DNA of 64,000 nt, taken from assembly GCF_019710745.1 (NCBI RefSeq), contig NZ_JAHKJW010000001.1:226760-290759 (forward strand), read 5' to 3'. Under the pieces are notes generated by a model, which was given only the letters and a program-made list of their open reading frames with translations, was not told where the DNA came from and ran no database searches. Source of the stretch: Streptomyces beigongshangae (lineage in GTDB: Bacteria > Actinomycetota > Actinomycetes > Streptomycetales > Streptomycetaceae). Within the stretch, counting starts at the first letter, position 1; every line of letters starts with the position of its first letter. The translations under genes and the position numbers were made by a program. Below, one piece after another: positions 1-9,131 of the stretch.

Positions 1-557
1 GTCGTGATCAGGAACCAGCGTGACAGCGGGATGCCGAGCGCGAGCCCTCCGATCATGGCCCGCATCAGGAACCCGGTGGTGACGACGGCGAGGTCGAGGA
101 CCAGGACGTGCTTGAGGCTCAGGCAGTACGCGAACTGCAGGACCAGGTAGGCGGTCAGGAGCCCGCAGGTGAGCGGTGAGCACAGGAGGGCGGCGGCGGC
201 CGGCGCCGCGACGGCGAGGACGGTCCCCGCGCAGTAGGCGGCCGGTACGGGCACCTGTCCGGCGGCGACCGGCCGGTGGCGCTTGACCGGGTGGGCGCGG
301 TCGGCGTCGGCGTCCCGCGCGTCGTTGACCAGGTAGACGCTCGCGGCGCAGGCCGTGAACAGCACGAAGACGAGCCCGATCTGGACGAGCGCGTGGCGTG
401 AGAAGAGTTCGCCCGCCGCGGCGGGGGCGGCGACGACGAGGACGTTCTTCACCCACTGCTTGGGGCGGGCCGTCCTGAGGAGCCCTTTCAGGAGGCCGCC
501 CCCGCGCGGGGCGCTCTGTTCCGCCGGTGTCCTGTCCAGGAGGGCCGTCTCAGCCAT
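1..557 (-). CDS. Decaprenyl-phosphate phosphoribosyltransferase (UbiA family), 3' end cut by window edge
   Basis: UbiA-type integral membrane prenyltransferase. About 185 N-terminal residues are present and the rest lies beyond base 1. The protein begins MAETALLDRTP and carries the conserved stretch RPKQWVKNVLV followed by the Asp-rich motif YLVNDARDADADR (NDxxD form) and HPVKRHRP. This is the pattern of the mycobacterial enzyme (Rv3806c) that transfers 5-phosphoribose from PRPP to decaprenyl phosphate. The ATG at 557 overlaps the end of the upstream PAP2 gene by 8 nt, so the two are translationally coupled. With DprE1- and DprE2-like genes just across the divergent promoter, decaprenylphosphoryl-phosphoribose synthesis is the best call. 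The C-terminal second Asp motif cannot be seen here. Confidence 0.85.
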   Translation of the reverse strand, partial: MAETALLDRTPAEQSAPRGGGLLKGLLRTARPKQWVKNVLVVAAPAAAGELFSRHALVQIGLVFVLFTACAASVYLVNDARDADADRAHPVKRHRPVAAGQVPVPAAYCAGTVLAVAAPAAAALLCSPLTCGLLTAYLVLQFAYCLSLKHVLVLDLAVVTTGFLMRAMIGGLALGIPLSRWFLIT

Positions 558-1071
558 GGTCGCGCCCTCCCGTCATCCAGCGGGCCCCGAGCCGGGCCGT
601 CACCGCGCCGAGGGCGGCGCCCGCCGCGACGTCCGAGGGGTAGTGGACGCCGGCGACGAGGCGCGACAGGCACATCGCGGCGGCCAGCGGGGGCACCACG
701 CGCGCGCCGAGCGCGCCGAAGGCCACCGCGGCGGCCGCCGCGGAGGTGGCGTGCGAGCTGGGGAAGGAGTGCCGGCCGACGGTGCGGACCAGCGGCTCGA
801 CGTGACCGGGGCGCGGACGGCGCACGACCCGTTTCAGGACCGTGCTGGCGAGGTGCGCGCCCGCGGTCAGGGCGGTGCCGCGCAGCCAGGCGCCGCGCCG
901 CTCCCGGTCGAGGGCCGCCCCCGCGAGGCCGGCCGTGAGCCACAGCGCGCCGTGCTCGCCGACCAGGGACAGGGTCCGCGCGGCGGCGGCGACCCGCGGG
1001 GCGGCGGCGCGGGCGTGGAGGGCCGACAGGATCCGGTGGTCCAGATCGGGGCGCTCGTCGTGGTGGTCCAT
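550..1071 (-). CDS. PAP2 family phosphatase, probable decaprenylphosphoryl-5-phosphoribose phosphatase
   Basis: A 173-residue membrane phosphatase of the PAP2 superfamily. All three signature motifs are visible: KRVVRRPRP (KxxxxxxRP), SFPSSHAT (PSGH motif, here PSSH) and SRLVAGVHYPSD (SRxxxxxHxxxD). In mycobacteria the neighbour of the phosphoribosyltransferase, Rv3807c, is a PAP2 protein proposed to remove the 5-phosphate from decaprenylphosphoryl-phosphoribose. The same two-gene arrangement here suggests the same step (inference). The start is taken at the ATG at 1071 (MDHHDERP). An in-frame extension 20 codons upstream exists but enters the divergent promoter. The stop overlaps the next gene by 8 nt. 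Confidence 0.8.
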   Translation of the reverse strand: MDHHDERPDLDHRILSALHARAAAPRVAAAARTLSLVGEHGALWLTAGLAGAALDRERRGAWLRGTALTAGAHLASTVLKRVVRRPRPGHVEPLVRTVGRHSFPSSHATSAAAAAVAFGALGARVVPPLAAAMCLSRLVAGVHYPSDVAAGAALGAVTARLGARWMTGGRDHG

Positions 1072-1181
1072 GTGGACCCACTGTTCACGCCGTCGGCACC
1101 GGAGCTCCGGCAATATTGAGCGACATCCCATTAATCACCCATTTCGGGGAGAAATGCATCGGAAAAGGGATGTTGCTTAAC

Positions 1182-1208
1182 CGATCGAGAACTTTCGATC
1201 GCTACGGT
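1182..1208 (+). promoter_or_regulatory. Palindrome and -10 box of the dprE1-like gene (leaderless start)
   Basis: A perfect inverted repeat, CGATCGA-N6-TCGATCG, spans 1182-1201. It is followed at 1203-1208 by TACGGT, a TAnnnT-type -10 box seven bases before the ATG at 1216. No Shine-Dalgarno lies between, so the transcript is probably leaderless. The palindrome sits where a regulator would cover the region just upstream of the -10 box, in the 144-bp space shared with the divergent PAP2 gene. Regulator unknown. Confidence 0.45.
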
Positions 1209-1215
1209 CACTGGC

Positions 1216-2571
1216 ATGTCCATCGACACGGTTTCCGTCACCGGGTGGGGCCGCACCGCTCCCACCGCCGCCCGCCTGGTGCGCCCCCGCAGTTACGAGG
1301 AGGCCGTCACGGCCGTCCGGGAGTGCGGAGCCCGTGGGGGCATCGCCCGGGGCCTGGGACGCGCGTACGGGGACGCGGCGCAGAACGCGGGCGGGTCCGT
1401 GTTCGACATGACCGGCCTGGACCGGATCCACGCGATCGACGCGGACGGCGGGACGGTGCTGTGCGGCGCCGGTGTCTCGCTGCACCGCCTCATGGAGGTC
1501 CTGCTGCCGCTGGGCTGGTTCGTGCCGGTGACGCCCGGGACCCGCTACGTGACGGTCGGCGGGGCGATCGGCGCGGACATCCACGGCAAGAACCACCACG
1601 TGTCCGGCTCGTTCGCGCGGCACGTCCTGTCCTTCGAGCTGCTGACCGCGGACGGCGGGATCCGCACGGTGGCCCACGGCACGCCCCTCTTCGACGCCAC
1701 GGCGGGCGGCATGGGCCTGACCGGCGTCATCCTGACGGCCACCGTACGGCTGCAGCCCGTCGAGACGTCGCTGATGTCCGTCGACACGGAGCGCGCCACG
1801 GACCTGGACGACCTGCTGGCCCGCCTCACGGCCACCGACCACCGCTACCGCTACTCGGTCGCCTGGGTCGACCTGCTGGCCCGCGGCGCCGCCCTGGGCC
1901 GCTCGGTGCTGACCCGCGGCGACCACGCGCCCCTGGAGGCGCTGGCGGAGGCCGGGCGGGCGCGCAGGGCCCCGCTGGAGTTCCGCCCCGGGCGCCTGCC
2001 CGCCGCTCCGTCCTTCGTCCCCGAGGGCCTGCTGGGCCCCACGACGGTCGGTCTCTTCAACGAGCTGTGGTACCGGAAGGCACCCCGCGCCCGCACCGGC
2101 GAACTCCAGCGGATCCCGGCCTTCTTCCACCCCCTGGACGGCGTGCCGCACTGGAACCGCGTCTACGGCCGCGGCGGTTTCGTGCAGTACCAGTTCGTCG
2201 TCGGACACGGCCACGAGGAGGCCCTGCACCGGATCGTGCAGCGCCTCTCGCAACGGCGCTGCCCGTCCTTCCTCGCCGTCCTGAAGCGGTTCGGCGAGGG
2301 CGACCCGGGCTGGCTGTCCTTCCCGATGCCCGGCTGGACCCTCGCCCTGGACATCCCCGCCGACCTGCCGGGGCTCGGCGGCTTCCTCGACGAACTGGAC
2401 GGGGAGGTGGCCGCGGCCGGCGGGCGGGTCTACCTCGCCAAGGACTCCCGGCTGCGGCCCGAACTGCTCGCGGCGATGTACCCGCGGCTCGACGAGTTCC
2501 GGGCGCTGCGCGGGGAGCTGGACCCGCGGTCCGTCTTCACCTCCGACCTCTCCCGCCGCCTCGGCCTCTGA
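1216..2571 (+). CDS. dprE1: DprE1-like FAD-dependent decaprenylphosphoryl-ribose 2-oxidase
   Basis: A 451-residue vanillyl-alcohol-oxidase-fold flavoprotein, close in length to M. tuberculosis DprE1 (461). The FAD-binding segment GGAIGADIHGKNHHVSGSF (about 115-133) and the C-terminal YLAKDSRL, MYPRLDEF and DPRSVFTSDL segments match DprE1 closely. The enzyme oxidises the 2-OH of decaprenylphosphoryl-ribose and DprE2 then reduces the keto group to give decaprenylphosphoryl-arabinose. The residue aligning with Cys387, the target of benzothiazinones, lies in PGWTLALD and is Ala377, so covalent inhibition is not expected. The start is a leaderless-type ATG. dprE2 follows after 48 nt. Function in an organism without mycobacterial arabinogalactan is unknown. 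Confidence 0.85.
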   Translation: MSIDTVSVTGWGRTAPTAARLVRPRSYEEAVTAVRECGARGGIARGLGRAYGDAAQNAGGSVFDMTGLDRIHAIDADGGTVLCGAGVSLHRLMEVLLPLGWFVPVTPGTRYVTVGGAIGADIHGKNHHVSGSFARHVLSFELLTADGGIRTVAHGTPLFDATAGGMGLTGVILTATVRLQPVETSLMSVDTERATDLDDLLARLTATDHRYRYSVAWVDLLARGAALGRSVLTRGDHAPLEALAEAGRARRAPLEFRPGRLPAAPSFVPEGLLGPTTVGLFNELWYRKAPRARTGELQRIPAFFHPLDGVPHWNRVYGRGGFVQYQFVVGHGHEEALHRIVQRLSQRRCPSFLAVLKRFGEGDPGWLSFPMPGWTLALDIPADLPGLGGFLDELDGEVAAAGGRVYLAKDSRLRPELLAAMYPRLDEFRALRGELDPRSVFTSDLSRRLGL

Positions 2572-2619
2572 CCCGTGCCGCCCGCCGGTCCACCCACCCT
2601 CCCCCAGGAGTTCGGTCCC

Positions 2620-3375
2620 ATGAAGGACGCCTTCGGCATCCCGCAGTCCCTGCTCGTCCTCGGCGGCACGTCCGGGATCGGCCTCGCCACCGCGCGGCGG
2701 CTGATCACCCGCCGCACCCGCACGGTGTGGCTCGCGGGCCGTCCCTCGCCCGGCCTGGAGTCGGCCGCCGCGGAACTGCGCGGACTGGGCGCGGAGGTCC
2801 GTACCGTCGGCTTCGACGCGCTCGACCCCGACGCCCACGAGGCGGTCCTCGGCAAGGTGTTCGCCGAGGGCGACATCGACATGGTGCTGCTCGCGTTCGG
2901 CGTCCTGGGCGACCAGTCGCGCGACGAGAACGAGCCGGGCGCCGCGGTCCGGGTCGCGCAGACCAACTACACGGGCGCGGTGTCGTCGGGACTGGTGTGC
3001 GCGCGGGCGCTCCAGACGCAGGGCCACGGCTCCCTGGTGGTGCTCTCCTCGGTGGCGGGCGAGCGGGCCCGCCGCGCCAACTTTATCTACGGGTCCAGCA
3101 AGGCGGGCCTCGACGCGTTCACCCAGGGCCTGGGGGACGCGCTGTACGGCACGGGCGTCCATGTGATGGTCGTACGCCCCGGGTTCGTCCGTTCGAGGAT
3201 GACGGAGGGCCTGGAGGAGGCCCCGCTCGCGACGACCCCCGAAGCGGTGGCCACCGCCATCGAGACGGGCCTGCGCCGCCGCTCGGAGGTGGTGTGGGTG
3301 CCGGGGGCGCTGCGCGTGGTCATGTCGGCCCTGCGCCACGTACCGCGCGGGGTGTTCCGCCGCCTGCCCCTGTAG
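2620..3375 (+). CDS. dprE2: DprE2-like decaprenylphospho-2-keto-ribose reductase (SDR)
   Basis: A 251-residue short-chain dehydrogenase/reductase; M. tuberculosis DprE2 has 254. The Rossmann glycine motif GGTSGIG is near residue 14 and the catalytic Ser-Tyr-Lys set is visible as LSSVAGE and YGSSK. It would use NADH or NADPH to reduce the 2-keto intermediate made by the preceding flavoenzyme. The ATG at 2620 is preferred because CAGGAG lies nine bases upstream; a GTG at 2575 in the same frame lacks such a site. Cotranscription with the dprE1-like gene is likely. Confidence 0.85.
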   Translation: MKDAFGIPQSLLVLGGTSGIGLATARRLITRRTRTVWLAGRPSPGLESAAAELRGLGAEVRTVGFDALDPDAHEAVLGKVFAEGDIDMVLLAFGVLGDQSRDENEPGAAVRVAQTNYTGAVSSGLVCARALQTQGHGSLVVLSSVAGERARRANFIYGSSKAGLDAFTQGLGDALYGTGVHVMVVRPGFVRSRMTEGLEEAPLATTPEAVATAIETGLRRRSEVVWVPGALRVVMSALRHVPRGVFRRLPL

Positions 3376-3440
3376 CCCCTGCCTTCGCCCCTGCTCCCGC
3401 TCCTGCCCCTGCTCCTGCTCCTGTATCCCGCTCCTGCCTT
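3366..3440. repeat. Pyrimidine-rich CCTGCTC-type tandem repeats
   Basis: A run of degenerate CTGCCCCTG/CTCCTG units starting in the last codons of the dprE2-like gene and filling the space before the convergent 2H phosphoesterase gene. It is low complexity, with no clean terminator hairpin. Confidence 0.5.
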
Positions 3441-3458
3441 TGCAGGCGCGGTACGCGG

Positions 3459-4037
3459 TCAGCGGGCCGGGAGCGGGCCCCGTTCGCTGTGGGACGCCTG
3501 CGGGGGGACCACCGGGCCACCGAACACGTAGTCGCGCAGCCTGCGCCACACGCCGTCGGTCCCCTGCTCGTAGAGCGCGAAGCCGGTGCAGGACCAGTGC
3601 GCCTCGTACTCCGCGAGCTCCTCGAAGGCCCGGTCCATCGCCTCGTCGTCGATGCCGTGCGCCACCGTCACATGGGGGTGGTACGGGAACTGCAGTTCAC
3701 GTGCCACGGGTCCCGAGGCGTCCCGGACCTGCTTCTGCAGCCAGGTGCATGCCTCGGCCCCCTCGACCACCTGCACGAACACGACGGGCGACAGCGGACG
3801 GAACGTGCCCGTCCCCCGCAGCCGCATCGGGAAGGGGCGGCCGGCGGCCGCGACCTCGACGAGGTGCGTCTCGATCGCGGGCAGTGCCGACCGCTCGACC
3901 TCGGTCGGCGGCAGCAGTGTGACGTGCGTGGGAATGCCGGAAGCCGCGGGGTCGCCGAAGCCCGCGCGCCGCTCCTGGAGCAGGCTGCCGTGTGGCTCCG
4001 GGACCGCGATCGACACGCCGATCGTTACGGTCCCCAC
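3459..4037 (-). CDS. 2H phosphoesterase / 2'-5' RNA ligase family protein
   Basis: A 192-residue protein with the two HxT motifs of the 2H superfamily: HVTLLPP at about 38-44 and HPHVTVAH at about 120-127. The family includes LigT/ThpR cyclic phosphodiesterases that open 2',3'-cyclic phosphates, often on RNA ends. The actual substrate cannot be told from sequence. The start is GTG at 4037 with CAGGAGAC just upstream, a good ribosome site. It is convergent with the dprE2-like gene, so it is a separate transcription unit. Confidence 0.75.
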   Translation of the reverse strand: MGTVTIGVSIAVPEPHGSLLQERRAGFGDPAASGIPTHVTLLPPTEVERSALPAIETHLVEVAAAGRPFPMRLRGTGTFRPLSPVVFVQVVEGAEACTWLQKQVRDASGPVARELQFPYHPHVTVAHGIDDEAMDRAFEELAEYEAHWSCTGFALYEQGTDGVWRRLRDYVFGGPVVPPQASHSERGPLPAR

Positions 4038-4047
4038 GTCGTCTCCT

Positions 4048-4085
4048 GTCGTCGTGCCGGTGTCCCGGTCGTCGTACCGGTGTCC
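4048..4085. repeat. Two 18-bp direct repeats, GTCGTCGTGCCGGTGTCC type
   Basis: Near-identical copies at 4048-4065 and 4068-4085, spaced 20 bp apart, lie upstream of the 2H phosphoesterase gene in the 191-bp gap before the end of trpS. No other feature is evident in that gap. Confidence 0.5.
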
Positions 4086-4228
4086 GGAGTTCCGTCGTAC
4101 TGGTCTCGTGCTCGTACCGCCGGCAGGCGGAAGCCGGTGCCGACTGTCGACTGTACGGCGGCGCGGCCCCGTTCCGGACGCCGTGCCGGTGTTGTCCTGG
4201 TCTCGTACGGGCCGCGGTGCCGCGGCCG

Positions 4229-5353
<1,125 letters not shown>

Positions 5354-6826
5354 TCAGCCGAGGTCGATCTCCGGGTAGAGGGGGAAGCCGGTCAGGAGGT
5401 CGGTCGCGCGGTGGGAGATCTCGTCCGCGACCTTCGGGTCGAGGACGTGCTGGGCCTTGGAGGGGGCGCCCTTCTTGGTGGTGCCCGGCTCCGTGGTGCT
5501 GAGGACGCGGTCGATCAGTCCCGCGATCTCGTCCATCTCGGTGGCCCCGAGGCCCCGCGTGGTCAGGGCGGGCGTGCCGATCCGGATGCCCGAGGTGTAC
5601 CAGGCGCCGTTCGGGTCGGCGGGGATCGCGTTGCGGTTGGTGACGATGCCCGAGTCGAGCAGCGCGGACTCGGCCTGCCGGCCGGTGAGGCCGTAGGAGG
5701 AGGCGACGTCGATGAGGTTGAGGTGGTTGTCGGTGCCGCCGGTGACCAGCGTGGCGCCGCGCCGCGTCAGTCCCTCGGCGAGGGCGCGGGCGTTGTCGAC
5801 GACGGCGCGGGCGTAGTCGCGGAACTCGGGGCGGCGCGCCTCGGCGAGGGCGACCGCCTTGGCGGCCATCACGTGCGGGAGGGGGCCGCCGAGGACCATC
5901 GGGCAGCCGCGGTCGACCTGCTCGGCCAGCGACTCGTCGCACAGGACCATGCCGCCGCGCGGGCCGCGCAGCGACTTGTGGGTGGTCGTGGTGACGATCT
6001 GGGCGTGCGGCACCGGGTCGAAGTCCCCGGTCAGGACCTTGCCCGCGACGAGACCGGCGAAGTGCGCCATGTCCACCATGAGCGTGGCGCCGACCTCGTC
6101 GGCGATCTCGCGCATGATCCGGAAGTTCACCAGGCGGGGGTACGCCGAGTAGCCGGCCACGATGATCAGCGGCTTGAACTCGCGGGCGGAGGCGCGCAGG
6201 GCCTCGTAGTCGATGAGGCCGGTGGCGGGGTCGGTGCCGTAGGAGCGCTGGTCGAACATCTTGCCGGAGATGTTCGGGCGGAAGCCGTGGGTGAGGTGGC
6301 CGCCCGCGTCCAGGGACATGCCGAGCATGCGCTGGTTGCCGAAGGCCCGGCGCAGCTCGGCCCAGTCGGCCTCGGAGAGGTCGTTGACGTTGCGGACGCC
6401 CGCCTTCTCCAGGGCGGGGACCTCGACGCGCTGTCCGAGGACCGCCCAGAAGGCGACGAGGTTGGCGTCGATGCCGGAGTGCGGCTGGGCGTAGGCGTGC
6501 TCGGCGCCGAAGAGCTCGCGGGCGTGCTCGGCGGCGAGGGCCTCGACGGTGTCCACGTTGCGGCAGCCGGCGTAGAAGCGGCGGCCGACGGTGCCCTCGG
6601 CGTACTTGTCGCTGAACCAGTTGCCCATCGCGAGCAGCGTGGCCGGCGAGGCGTAGTTCTCGGAGGCGATCAGCTTGAGCATCTCGCGCTGGTCGGTGAC
6701 CTCCTGCCCGATGGCGTCGGCGACCCGGGGCTCGACGGCGCGGATCACTTCGAGGGCGCTGCGGAAGGCGGTGGACTCGGTGGAGAGAGGTGAGGGGGAC
6801 GCAGAGGATGCGGGGGATGCTGACAT
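5354..6826 (-). CDS. glyA: Serine hydroxymethyltransferase
   Basis: PLP enzyme of 490 residues interconverting serine plus THF and glycine plus 5,10-methylene-THF. It is longer than E. coli GlyA (417) but near the length usual for Streptomyces. The PLP lysine is Lys284 in [24 protein letters not shown] and the [10 protein letters not shown] segment with the PLP-contacting Asp are also present. The first 36 or so residues are Ser/Ala-rich. The ATG at 6826 has GGAGG six bases upstream. A ZTP riboswitch in the leader ties expression to 10-formyl-THF shortage. It works in the same supply line as folD, purN and purH in this window. Confidence 0.95.
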   Translation of the reverse strand: MSASPASSASPSPLSTESTAFRSALEVIRAVEPRVADAIGQEVTDQREMLKLIASENYASPATLLAMGNWFSDKYAEGTVGRRFYAGCRNVDTVEALAAEHARELFGAEHAYAQPHSGIDANLVAFWAVLGQRVEVPALEKAGVRNVNDLSEADWAELRRAFGNQRMLGMSLDAGGHLTHGFRPNISGKMFDQRSYGTDPATGLIDYEALRASAREFKPLIIVAGYSAYPRLVNFRIMREIADEVGATLMVDMAHFAGLVAGKVLTGDFDPVPHAQIVTTTTHKSLRGPRGGMVLCDESLAEQVDRGCPMVLGGPLPHVMAAKAVALAEARRPEFRDYARAVVDNARALAEGLTRRGATLVTGGTDNHLNLIDVASSYGLTGRQAESALLDSGIVTNRNAIPADPNGAWYTSGIRIGTPALTTRGLGATEMDEIAGLIDRVLSTTEPGTTKKGAPSKAQHVLDPKVADEISHRATDLLTGFPLYPEIDLG

Positions 6827-6861
6827 GACGGCCTCCGGACGTGGCGTTCGGCGTTCACGGT

Positions 6862-6943
6862 TCGGCCCAGGCGCACGGCACACGGTTCCCGGGCCGCTCC
6901 CCGATGGTCGATCCCATCCCAGCGCGCCAGTCACGGCCCGGGC
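6862..6943 (-). promoter_or_regulatory. ZTP (pfl) riboswitch in the glyA leader
   Basis: On the minus strand the leader contains the hallmark GGGCCGTGACTGGCG (6925-6939), then an ATCGACCAT internal segment, GGGGAGCGG, and finally GTGCGCCTGGGCC (6864-6876), about 38 nt before the glyA ATG. Spacing and order match the ZTP/ZMP aptamer, whose conserved ends are CGUGACUGGCG and CCUGGGC. This class turns genes on when ZMP/ZTP accumulates because 10-formyl-THF is short. The expression platform is probably translational, since the aptamer ends near the GGAGG site. Confidence 0.85.
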
Positions 6944-7042
6944 ACGAGCGTACCGGGCGGTCCCGGTGGACGGGCTCCCCCGTCCACCATGCGAGCGACG
7001 GCGTGACGCACCCGCCCGGGTGCGTGCGCGCGGGGAGGCACG

Positions 7043-8500
7043 CTAGGCCAGGGCCCCGCACAGTGCGTCCAGGGCGCCCGGCCAGCCGCTGTCCGACGGG
7101 GTCCCGTAGCCGACGACCAGGGCGTCCAGCGGGGCGGGGGTGGCGGCCGGGTGGCGGAAGTCGGCCAGGCCGTGGACGGCGAGGCCGTGCCAGGCCGCCG
7201 CGCGGACCGCCGCCCGCTCGGTGCCGGGCGGCAGCCGGAGCACCGCGTGGAACCCCGCCGCGATGCCGGTGGCCGTGACCGACGGGGCGCGGTCGGCCAG
7301 GGCCGAGACGAGCTGGTCGCGTCGGCGCCGGTACCGGAGCCGGGAGGCGCGCACATGACGGTCGTACGCGCCCGAGGCGATGAACTCCGCCAGCGTCAGC
7401 TGGTCCAGGACCCCGCACGACCAGTCCACGTCGCCCTTGGCCGCGGCGATCTCCGGTGCCAGCGCCGGCGGCAGGACCAGCCAGCCGAGGCGCAGCCCGG
7501 GGGCGAGTGCCTTGCTGGCGGTGCCGAAGTACACCACGCGGTCCGGGTCGAGGCCCTGGAGCGCGCCCACGGGCTGCCGGTCGTAACGGAACTCGCCGTC
7601 GTAGTCGTCCTCCAGGATCAGCCCGCCCGTGCGCCGCGCCCAGTCGACGACGGCGGCCCGGCGGTCGGGATGCAGCGGCACGCCCATGGGGAACTGGTGG
7701 GCGGGGGTCAGCAGCACCGCCCCGACGGCTCCGCTCCCCTTCTCCCCGGCCGACCCGGCGGATTCGGCCGACTTGCCCGACTCGGCCGGCTCGTCCAGCT
7801 CGGCCGTTCGCGTCCCCAGTTCGTCGAACGGCAGCGGGACCGAGCCGAGCCCGGCCCGTTCGATCAGCTCCCGGTGCACGTCGAGCCCGTACGACTCCAC
7901 CGCCAGCGTCCGCGTCCCCCGCTGCCGCAGCACCGCTCCCAGCAGCATCAGCCCGTGGACGAACCCCGAGCAGACCAGGATGTGGTCGGGGTCCGCGCGT
8001 ACGCCGCGGGCCCGGGCGAGGTAGCCCGCCAGGGCGGTGCGCAGTTCGACACGGCCGCGCGGGTCCCCGTAACCGAGCGCGTCGTTCGGGGCCGCCGCGA
8101 GGGCCCGGCGGGACGCCCTGAGCCACTCGGCGCGCGGGAACGAGGCGAGGTCCGGGGTGCCCGGGACGAGGTTGTGGGCGGGGCCCCGGGGCGAGCGGGG
8201 CACGCGTGCGGCGGGGGCCGGGACCGGCACCGCCCGCCGTGCCACCCGTGTGCCCGAGCCCTGGCGCGCGGTGAGCCAGCCCTCCGCGACGAGGTCGGCG
8301 TACGCGTCGGCGACGGTGTTGCGGGCGATGCCGAGGTCGGCGGCGAGGGACCGGGACGACGGCAGCCGGGTGCCCGGCGCGAGGCGTCCGCCGCGTACCG
8401 CCTCCCGCAGCGCGTCCGTCAGGCCCCTGCGCAGGCCGGAGCCGGTCCGCGCCATGTCGAGGTGCAGGTCCACTCCGAAAGTGGCCCAGGATTCAGCCAT
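7043..8500 (-). CDS. MocR/PdxR-type GntR regulator with aminotransferase-like domain
   Basis: A 485-residue fusion: an N-terminal GntR winged helix (about 20-90, with LPSSRSLAADLGIARNTV) and a C-terminal fold-type I aminotransferase domain. The PLP lysine motif is visible as FGTASKALAPGLRLGW, and the substrate-binding DDYDGEFRYD is present. Members bind PLP and act as transcription factors (PdxR, GabR, TauR). The start ATG at 8500 gives MAESWATFG. It is divergent, across 47 bp, from an AhpD-like gene that is the likely target. A role in vitamin B6 control is possible but no pdxST genes are nearby. Confidence 0.85.
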   Translation of the reverse strand: MAESWATFGVDLHLDMARTGSGLRRGLTDALREAVRGGRLAPGTRLPSSRSLAADLGIARNTVADAYADLVAEGWLTARQGSGTRVARRAVPVPAPAARVPRSPRGPAHNLVPGTPDLASFPRAEWLRASRRALAAAPNDALGYGDPRGRVELRTALAGYLARARGVRADPDHILVCSGFVHGLMLLGAVLRQRGTRTLAVESYGLDVHRELIERAGLGSVPLPFDELGTRTAELDEPAESGKSAESAGSAGEKGSGAVGAVLLTPAHQFPMGVPLHPDRRAAVVDWARRTGGLILEDDYDGEFRYDRQPVGALQGLDPDRVVYFGTASKALAPGLRLGWLVLPPALAPEIAAAKGDVDWSCGVLDQLTLAEFIASGAYDRHVRASRLRYRRRRDQLVSALADRAPSVTATGIAAGFHAVLRLPPGTERAAVRAAAWHGLAVHGLADFRHPAATPAPLDALVVGYGTPSDSGWPGALDALCGALA

Positions 8501-8547
8501 GGAAATGGACCATACCCCTGGGCAGCTTCGTCCGTAGGGTCGAGGAC
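8501..8547. promoter_or_regulatory. Divergent promoter between MocR regulator and AhpD-like gene
   Basis: The 47-bp gap holds TAGGGT at 8535-8540, a TAnnnT -10 box seven bases before the ATG at 8548, indicating a leaderless or nearly leaderless transcript. A MocR protein made from the left side would be expected to bind here. Confidence 0.4.
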
Positions 8548-9072
8548 ATGACGACGAACACGACGGACACGAAGACAGGTACGGACACGGGGTCGCGGAC
8601 CGCCGCCGAGGAGACGCCCCGGCTCCAGTGGGCCAAGCTCGCACCCGACGTCTACAAGGCCATGGTCCGGCTCAACGCGGCGGCCGAGCGGGGCGTCGAC
8701 CCGGTGCTGGCGGAGCTGGTCAAGATCCGGGCGTCCCAGCTCAACCACTGCGCGTTCTGCCTCGACATGCACACGAAGGACGCGCTCGCGGCGGGCGAGA
8801 GCGTCGAGCGGATCGTGCAGCTCAGCGCCTGGGAGGAGTCGCGGCACTTCTACACGGAGAAGGAGCTCGCGGCGATCGCGCTGACCGAGGCGGTGACGGT
8901 CCTCACCGACGGTTTCGTCCCGGACGAGGTGTTCGAGACCGCCGCCCGGCACTTCGACGAGACCGAGCTGTCCCAGCTGATCGCCACGATCACGGTGATC
9001 AACGCGTGGAACCGGTTCGGGGTGACCTGCCGTCTGTCGCCCGGGCACTACACGCCCGGCCAGTACAAGTGA
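8548..9072 (+). CDS. Carboxymuconolactone decarboxylase / AhpD-like protein
   Basis: A 174-residue member of the CMD/AhpD family. The diagnostic redox motif is NHCAFCLDMH (Cys68, Cys71, His75), followed by the helical EKELAAIALTEA and TITVINAWNRF segments. AhpD-like proteins act as thiol peroxidases or peroxidase partners; many in this family have no assigned substrate. The first 25 residues are Thr-rich and probably disordered. It is divergent from the MocR regulator, which probably controls it. Confidence 0.85.
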   Translation: MTTNTTDTKTGTDTGSRTAAEETPRLQWAKLAPDVYKAMVRLNAAAERGVDPVLAELVKIRASQLNHCAFCLDMHTKDALAAGESVERIVQLSAWEESRHFYTEKELAAIALTEAVTVLTDGFVPDEVFETAARHFDETELSQLIATITVINAWNRFGVTCRLSPGHYTPGQYK

Positions 9073-9131
9073 CGGTGGCGGCGACGGCGTGGGCGGGGTC
9101 GGCCCGCGAACCGGCGACGGCGTAGGCGCGG

